A stretch of 64,000 bases of DNA from Colias croceus (taxonomy: Eukaryota > Arthropoda > Insecta > Lepidoptera > Pieridae), in assembly GCF_905220415.1 (NCBI RefSeq), contig NC_059547.1, forward strand, positions 570,501 to 634,500, in the 5' to 3' direction. Within the stretch, counting starts at the first letter, position 1. Each line of letters starts with the position of its first letter. A program made the translations under genes and the position numbers. Positions 57,787 through 64,000 of this stretch are shown here, in pieces. The notes under the pieces were generated by a model. That model did not search any database and was not told the DNA's origin. It saw only the letters and a program-made list of their open reading frames with translations.

Positions 57787-60700
57787 ATGCCCCGAAAAAA
57801 GGCAGCTTCAACGAAAGTCATTCAAGAAGGCATCCTTAAACAAGAAAAAGATATAAAACTTGAACAAGAAATCAAACCTGAAAATGATGAAAATTCCGAT
57901 AAAAAACAAGGTCTCAATTTAGATAAATTTAAGTTTGAAAAGAAGCCTCATGTAAAAATTGAATTCGAAAAAGATTCCCCGACAAAAGAGGTAAACTTAC
58001 AAAAGATAAATAAATTTTGCTTACACATAAACTTGCTTTTAAAATAGTAGTAAGAACCTATTTAAATAGTAATTATACGTAATTACGAACTTATAGAACT
58101 TAAAAAGAATGTCAAATTATCAAAACGAACATATTGTGCAACTAAAGTTATAATTAAACGTACAAAAGGAAACGTACGAGAGAGATATAAATGAAGCAGT
58201 TAAAAATATTGTAAAATGGTTAGAAGACAACAATCTTAAAATTAACTTATTAAAAACAAAAATAATTCAATTTTATACTAAGAATTGCTCCAAAATAAAC
58301 CTAAATATAAAGTGTGATAACCAAGTAATAGAACAAGTAGATCATCATAAATTCTTGGGTGTTTTGTTGGATGAAGGTCTAAAATGGAACAAACACATTG
58401 ATTACGTTTGTGACAGAATTAATCGTTTCGTTTACGTATTACGGCGTCTAAGAGATACTGTTTCTATGAATGCAGCAATAAATGCTTATCATGCCTACGT
58501 TTCCTCTGTACTTTCATATGGAATCATTCTTTGGGGACAATCTTGTGATGTGCGGAAGGTATTTGTCTCACAAAAAAAATGTATCAGAGCTCTGTGCGGT
58601 TTGAACCAAAGAGACAGTTGTAGACCTCTGTTTAGTAAATTACGGATCCTTACTTTAACTTGCATGTACATAAGAGAAGTATGTTTATTTGTAAAATATC
58701 ACCCGGAATACTTTAAGAAGAAAGGAGAAGTAAATTCGCATATGTTGACAAGATACCAAAACAAATTACATTTCCCAACGTGTAGAATCAACAAAGCTAA
58801 AAACAGTGTAACATTTATGGCTATTAAAATATATAATAAAATACCGGACAATTTCAAGGAACTACCAGTAAATCTTTTCAAAAATAAACTGACGAACTGG
58901 TTAATGGTAAAACAATTTTATGACATTGAAGAATTTATGACTTTGAAGTAGTGTAAACTGAATTGTGTGTGATAGTGAAGTGTGTAGTGATATAATCGTG
59001 TAAATCGTAGTGCGTTCGCGTAATTGTGAAAATTGAATTGTGTGTACATTTAAATAATTAAACTAATCAACTTTCTTTTTTAATATTTGCACACCCAATA
59101 AATGGGTAGAATGTATTAGCCACATAATATTGTAATGAAAACATCTATAATTTGTAACTACATTCTTGCAAATAAATATAATTTGAATTTGAATTTGAAT
59201 TTGAATTTAATTTATTTAGGAGAAAGGCTTATGGGAGCCTCCTCATTGGAAAGAGTTTCTTGTTAATCTACGCAACATGAGAGCCAATAACGATGCTCCT
59301 GTGGACTCCATGGGTTGCCATATGTGTATGGATGAAGAGGCTCCACCTAAGGTACCAGTTTATTTATTAAAATTAATATTAAACCCATAGCTATGCCACT
59401 AGAGCCACAGTTTTAATTTATCTTCTTCAGATCACATAAACTTGAAAAATTAAGATTTTATCTGTAAGATATGCTCACAAAAGCTTCTTTACTTGTAGTT
59501 TTAAGCAAAATTAATTAACAATAATTTCAATAAAGATTCTTTTTAACACTTTAAGATATTAATATAATTTTCAGGTGATAAGGTACCAATCACTTATATC
59601 TTTAATGCTATCAAGTCAAACTAAGGATCAAGTAACATTTGCAGCCATGGAACGGCTCCGCAAGAGGGGATTGACTGTGGACAGTGTACTCGTTATGAGC
59701 GATGAGGAGTTGGGAAAGTTAATATATCCTGTTGGGTTCTGGAAGGTGAATATGATTTAAAAATTTAACTAAGTACATAAAAGATCTTTTATACCTCATG
59801 AGTCTATAGTTTTTTTTCTTGATTCTATGTGATGTAGGTAAATAGGCTGAAAATTACTGTATTAAAAGTGAATTATTTTGCTCTTAGAATAGGACTTCTG
59901 TTTATACACATACAGACCTTGTATAAAAAATGTACCTTGTTTTGTTCTATATTTCATAAAATTACATTTCTTTTCCTACAGACAAAAGTAAAATACATTA
60001 AGAAAACAACACAAACTCTCAAAGAGCAGTATGACGGGGATATACCTGACTCAGTAGATAAGCTTTGCAAGTTGACTGGTGTTGGACCAAAAATGGCACA
60101 CATTTGCATGAAGGTTGCTTGGGACAAAATTACTGGCATTGGTAAGTTTGAAAAATACACAAGAATATACTGTTTGATATTTCTACACTCAAAGTTTAAA
60201 AAAAAGACGTGTGGCACTCGGGGACTGCCGCGGTAAAGCTATTGCATAGCATGCCTTCAAGCCACACCTCCGAGCCCGTCGGGGTGGGGAGCGTTAGGTT
60301 TTCGTTACGGAATTTTTCGATTCGGTCCCCGCGCTCAAGGCCCGTGATAGAAGCTATGCAATAGCTTAAAAAAACCTTTGAGTGTAGAAATATCAAAGAG
60401 TGCAAAATTACATTGGTTCAGTGGTTTAAACAAGAAAAACGAAACATTTCATCTTAATAATTTTTTGTTTAAAACATCTATTTTTTTGTATTATAAGAAC
60501 ATAAACATCTCCAAGTAATTGTACCATAAACAAATGACTAATATATACAAAAAATTTAACAGGTGTAGACACTCATGTACACAGGATAAGTAACAGAATA
60601 GGATGGGTGAAGAAACCCACACCTACTCCTGAAGACACTAGAAAGGCCTTACAGTCCTGGCTGCCGTTCGAACTATGGAGTGAAGTCAACCATTTAATGG

Positions 60701-61140
60701 TAGGCTTTGGCCAAACAATATGCCTCCCCATTGGTCCCAATTGTGAGGAATGCTTAAACAATGATATCTGCCCCTCCAAGCATCTTGCCAGGAAGTCTCC
60801 TAAGAAAACTCCAACTAAAGTTAAAGATGAAGATGTTATAAAAGATGAACCAATATCAGACAGTGAGGAAATAACAAATACAAAGTTAAGTGTAGAAAAT
60901 ACTGTGCCAAAAGTTTCACCGAATAAATTAACTGTGAAAACTGAAGCTAAGTCACCTCTTAAAAGGAAAGCTGTTAAAAATTTAAAAGAAGACTTAAAAG
61001 AGATGGATAAAGTGACTACAACAAAACAGAGAAAGGTGAAAAATGAAAATAAAAACGTTGGATTAGACATAAACGTGGATGATAAAAAACCAGTAACTAA
61101 AAGGAAGTCACCTAGAATTAAGAATTCTAAAGAATCATAG
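57787..61140 (+). CDS. NTHL1: endonuclease III-like DNA glycosylase/AP lyase (NTHL1)
   Basis: Exons: 57787-57990, 59220-59351, 59575-59745, 59982-60141 and 60563-61140. Phases match, 414 residues. A Lys/Glu-rich N-terminus (1-68) precedes the glycosylase fold. LMLSSQTKDQVTFAAMERL holds the substrate-binding segment. The helix-hairpin-helix LTGVGPKMAHICMKVAWDK carries the catalytic Lys (the K of GVGPK), and VDTHVHRISNRIGW carries the catalytic Asp. The 4Fe-4S loop is C-x6-C-x2-C-x5-C (CLPIGPNCEECLNNDICPS). The family removes oxidised pyrimidines and cuts AP sites in nucleus and mitochondria. Unusual is a C-terminal tail of about 115 residues after the cluster, rich in Lys/Glu/Ser, ending RKSPRIKNSKES. 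Intron 1 carries a LINE end. Confidence 0.95.
58158..59215 (+). mobile_element. LINE 3' end in NTHL1 intron 1
   Basis: 5' truncated. Reads the RT end from about 58158 (INEAVKNIVKWLEDNNLKI), continuing KFLGVLLDEGLKWNKHIDYV and AYVSSVLSYGIILWGQSCD to a stop at 58951. A 3' UTR follows and a (TTTGAA)n tail at 59180-59207. Different family from the LINE in EMC3. Confidence 0.85.
58355..58951 (+). pseudogene. truncated LINE RT C-terminal region
   Basis: 198-residue open end of ORF2 from the Jockey/CR1 group: no catalytic YADD, only the thumb and C-terminal domain. Reading frame extends about 65 codons further upstream without an ATG. Confidence 0.8.
60173..60397. repeat. repeat copy 2 bracketed by perfect 22-bp inverted arms
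   Basis: Arms TTTGATATTTCTACACTCAA and their exact inverse (60173-60194 and 60376-60397) enclose 60204-60367. The enclosed segment is the same dispersed repeat as 11168-11330. Copy 1 lacks these arms. In NTHL1 intron 4. Confidence 0.8.
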
Positions 61141-61633
61141 GATTGGTTAAAAAAAAATTAAATTATGTCACAACCAGTGATTTTGTTAATTTTAATTTGC
61201 ATGTTAGGTTTAGGTATAGAAACTGAAAATTCAGGCTTCTCAGTTTTTTCACAACAATGTTATAGCGGTCGAAAATGGCCTGAATTGCTTTGAGAAAAGG
61301 ATGGTTGGCCATGCCGCTTTTTTGCTTGACTTGGCAGATCAATCAACAATAAATGTATTGATTTAATGATTTGATGAGAAAAACTTCTCATCTCAAATTA
61401 TCTACTCTGCATTTGATTTGGTTAAAGATATTATGCTATCCATTGATTGATTTTTGTTTATTGGTAAACTGTTTAAATTTTGATGGTTGTGGCAAAGACA
61501 AGTACAATAAAGTATTTTTGTATTGTTTGTATTTAATGATTAAGTCATTTGTAGTTTGTTATTTGATATGATCAAAATACCTCATTTGTTATAAGTGGAT
61601 TTGTAAGAGATACAATATTTGGAATAAAAGATT
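61141..61633 (+). other. NTHL1 3' UTR, overlapping the NOL12 3' end
   Basis: AATAAAAG at about 61623 is a likely NTHL1 poly(A) signal, only 10 bp from the NOL12 stop codon on the other strand. The two transcripts probably overlap tail to tail. Confidence 0.5.
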
Positions 61634-62623
61634 TTAATGTTTTCTCTTGTGGTTTTTCTTTTTCGACTTATCCTTTTTCTGTTCAACTTTAGCTTTCTTC
61701 TTGTGAGTCTTTTTATTCTGTATTCTATCTAATTTAGTTTTCATTTGGAATACTTTGCTTTTCTGTAATTTTTTAGTTGCTTGTTGTTTGAGTAATTTCT
61801 TTACTTCCTTTTTCGTTTTCATCGTTTTATCATCTTCCTCTGGTTCTGGCTCCTCTTCACTTTCTACTTCCGAAGCCATTCCGGGAACATCTTGTAAATT
61901 TGTAGTTTCTTTTTTAACTTTAACCTTTTTTTCTACCGCTACTTGAGGCCTGTTCTCACCAATGACAATATCCCTCTTTTGGAGCGTATCTGATGACAGT
62001 TCCACTATCTTAACATTAACATCATCATCTTCATATTCCTCTTGAAGTATTTGTTCTAAATCTGGGATTGGACGAGACGATACAATGAGTTTCTTGTATG
62101 ATTCTTTGTTCTGTAATACAAAAAATAGCAGTTACCAGTAATATTTAATTATTGCAATATTAAAATAATGTGTATATTTTAAAAACTTCTATTACCTACA
62201 TAGAAAATACATATTACATAGTGCCATTCAAATTAAAAGAAGTTATGCAGTGCAAAAATTTAGGAAATGCATTTTGCACGCGATACAATAAAGGCTATCA
62301 CAAAACTTTAAAAACCAAGAAATAACGGAATGTGGACAATTTATTTACCTCCTGTTTGATCCGCCTTTTCTCTTCCTTCAACATTCTTTGTATTTCTTCT
62401 TGTGCTTTCTTTTTACGTTCTAATTTTCGTTTGCGGAACCCACATAAAAAGTCTCTGAAATTCACAAAAAATAAAACAAATGATAAGGCAAAAATATATC
62501 ATGCTGAACAAGACACGATTTAAAAATTAAGTAAATATAGGATATTTACTTTCTTTTAGCTTCATCAAATACTACGGCTACTTTCTTTTTCTTATCATTT
62601 TTCTTATTTCTCTTCTTTGCCAT
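61634..62623 (-). CDS. NOL12: NOL12, nucleolar protein 12 (Nop25 family)
   Basis: Minus-strand exons: 62550-62623, 62349-62454 and 61634-62110. Phases match, about 218 residues, close to human NOL12 (213). N-terminus MAKKRNKKNDKKKKVAVVFD and DFLCGFRKRKLERKKKAQEE are the Nop25 signature, followed by IQRMLKEEKRRIKQE and NKESYKKLIVSSRPIP. The middle is acidic (SEVESEEEPEPEEDDK) and the C-terminus is a Lys-rich nucleolar targeting tail (KKKNHKRKH). Relatives (Rrp17 in yeast, Viriato in Drosophila) act in rRNA processing and nucleolar structure. Convergent with NTHL1, almost touching. Confidence 0.95.
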
Positions 62624-62975
62624 TTTTGTGTGTTATTTTTATAAAGTCCGATTACAGATGTAAACAAAACACATGCAGATATAACCTCAAATGACAATGC
62701 GAAATGACAATTGACAGATTCATACACAAGACATCAATCAAAAACAGCTGATGCTAGGCTCGTAATTTAATTAGGTAACCGGTACTTATCGGTTGGAAAA
62801 TCATTGGGATATTTAAAAATATGGTAGGTATTACCTAATTATTTAAAATACCACGGTCAGAACTTAATAAAACGTTTAAGAAAATCTTTAGATCTATAAC
62901 CTACAGCCTTAAAATGAAACATAAAATAATGATTTTATGTTTAATTTTAATTGAGGATTTTTAACCAGTGCAAAC
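62624..62975. other. NOL12 promoter side and intergenic
   Basis: Contains the presumed NOL12 5' UTR (62624-62700). Nothing else recognised. Confidence 0.4.
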
Positions 62976-62979
62976 TTAG

Positions 62980-63330
62980 CACCCCATCAATGGAATTTTG
63001 GGTCGAAAATGACCTTGATCGTTAGGTCCCCGTTAGGTCCTTTAAGGTCCCACAATTTTTTCGTTAGGTCCCCTTTAGTTTTTTTTTAAATAATTTTTTA
63101 AATTTTAGGTATAAAAAAATGCAACTTTAGCACCCCATCCATAGAATTTTGGGTCAAAAATGACCTTAATCGATAGGTCTCCGTTAGGTCCTATAAGGTC
63201 CCACAATTTTTTCGTTAGGTCCCCTTTAGTTTTTTTTTAATAATTTTTTTTTTAATTTTAGGTATAAAAAAGTTACACTTTAGCACCCCATCCATAGCAA
63301 AATTGGCAAATTTTATCAAAATCGTATTCT
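62980..63330 (+). repeat. 150-bp tandem repeat, about 2.3 copies
   Basis: GCACCCCATC starts copies at 62980, 63130 and 63283 (periods 150 and 153 bp). Each unit holds ATTTTGGGTC, several GTTAGGTCC motifs and a T-rich end TTTTAGGTATAAAAAA. The third copy is incomplete. Confidence 0.85.
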
Positions 63331-63896
63331 TTACCGTTAGGTCCGTATAGGCTCATTATTGAAATTGTTGAATTATTTATTTTATTAAAATTATATAATA
63401 ATAAAAACCTGCGCATGCACCTTAGAGCATTAAGGCATGCGCACATCATACATAAACAATGCGAAATTTAAATTGGTATCGTTTCATTTATTAAATTTAA
63501 ATCAATAAATAAATCTATACTAGTCACGTCCGAAAGATGAAACTGGCTTTTTATTTCGAAAATTTATTTGGCAACACTTGACAGTTACCTGCAATGACTA
63601 AGAGCAATTAACCTATAGAGTTCTTATATTAAGACAGAACAAAATACATATTTTCTAATCTACTTACTCTTAGTCAATAACAGCATAAGCCAGATTGAGA
63701 TAGCGATAGAGTATCTGCACTGTCTTCAAACGTAGCGCGCCGGCAGTCAGTTTGTTTTCCAACCAGCTGGTGGGCTCAGTGCGTCAAGTGTTTTTAACGA
63801 AATATTTAGAAAATATAAAGTGTACAGTGTTTCTTTTTATTTGTCAGTGTGCTAAAATAACTATTGTATGTTTAGCAACCGGCTATCACTAGTCGA
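63331..63896 (+). promoter_or_regulatory. presumed promoter and 5' UTR of a gene running off the right edge
   Basis: GC-richer patch about 63715-63790 (GTAGCGCGCCGGCAGTCAGT) with arthropod-type initiator motifs TCAGT at 63746 and 63776, followed by a transcribed-looking leader. Confidence 0.35.
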
Positions 63897-63940
63897 ATGG
63901 GAGTTTTGGATAAAAACAATGTAAAAATATCTTTCCATCG
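63897..63940 (+). CDS. candidate first coding exon of an unidentified gene
   Basis: ATG at 63897 reads MGVLDKNNVKISFHR up to a strong donor CG|GTAAGT at 63941. Too short to identify. A competing ATG at 63869 opens a frame that stops after 19 codons, so the exon might instead be non-coding. Confidence 0.3.
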
Positions 63941-64000
63941 GTAAGTGATTTTCAGCAAATTGATAAATATTTATGTTTTAAACCTATTTGAAGGTTTTAT

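Noticed and set aside
60573..61070. 165-residue minus-strand ORF
   Set aside because: Antisense shadow of the Lys/Glu-rich last exon of NTHL1.

Overview
This is a eukaryotic nuclear window, almost certainly from a moth or butterfly (Lepidoptera). It is AT-rich with short GC-richer exons. It has GT-AG introns and many copies of repeat types I associate with lepidopteran genomes: Helitron-like repeats ending in CTAGT, tRNA-derived SINEs with a GGTTCGA box and a TGATGATGATGAT tail, GAAGTCGGT-bounded repeats, and LINEs with TTTGAA or TTTA tails. I saw no bacterial genes, operon, CRISPR array or virus. All gene models below were assembled by hand from reading frame, splice consensus and phase, without transcript data.

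Layout. 0.4-12 kb (+): a MyTH4-FERM protein whose exons are phase-continuous from a short acidic first exon, with no myosin motor in the window. 12-19 kb: repeats, including a broken PHD-finger fragment. 19.2-26.2 kb (-): a four-pass membrane protein with a long cytosolic tail, not recognised. 26-30 kb: intergenic, with a perfect 103-bp palindrome. 29.9-34.6 kb (-): an RRM protein of the A1CF/RBM46/RBM47/DND1 group. 35.6-43.0 kb (-): a secreted protein of unknown function whose largest intron holds a Jockey-like LINE, itself split by a TA-flanked DNA element. 43.5-48.0 kb (+): DRG1 GTPase. 50.4-57.2 kb (-): EMC3, with an apparently intact two-ORF LINE antisense in intron 2. 57.8-61.1 kb (+): endonuclease III-like glycosylase NTHL1, with a LINE 3' end abutting the exon-2 splice acceptor. 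61.6-62.6 kb (-): NOL12. 63.9 kb (+): a possible first exon of a gene that leaves the window.

The genes do not form a pathway. The right half is a compact housekeeping cluster: two divergent pairs (secreted protein/DRG1 and EMC3/NTHL1) and two convergent pairs (DRG1/EMC3 and NTHL1/NOL12).

The most notable observations are structural. They are a 77-bp x4 array that multiplies a 5' splice site, near-perfect palindromic elements, a snap-back inverted duplication that breaks a PHD finger, a DNA element dated by its insertion into a LINE, and a small spliced ORF inside that DNA element. I found nothing that I would call a new multi-gene system.
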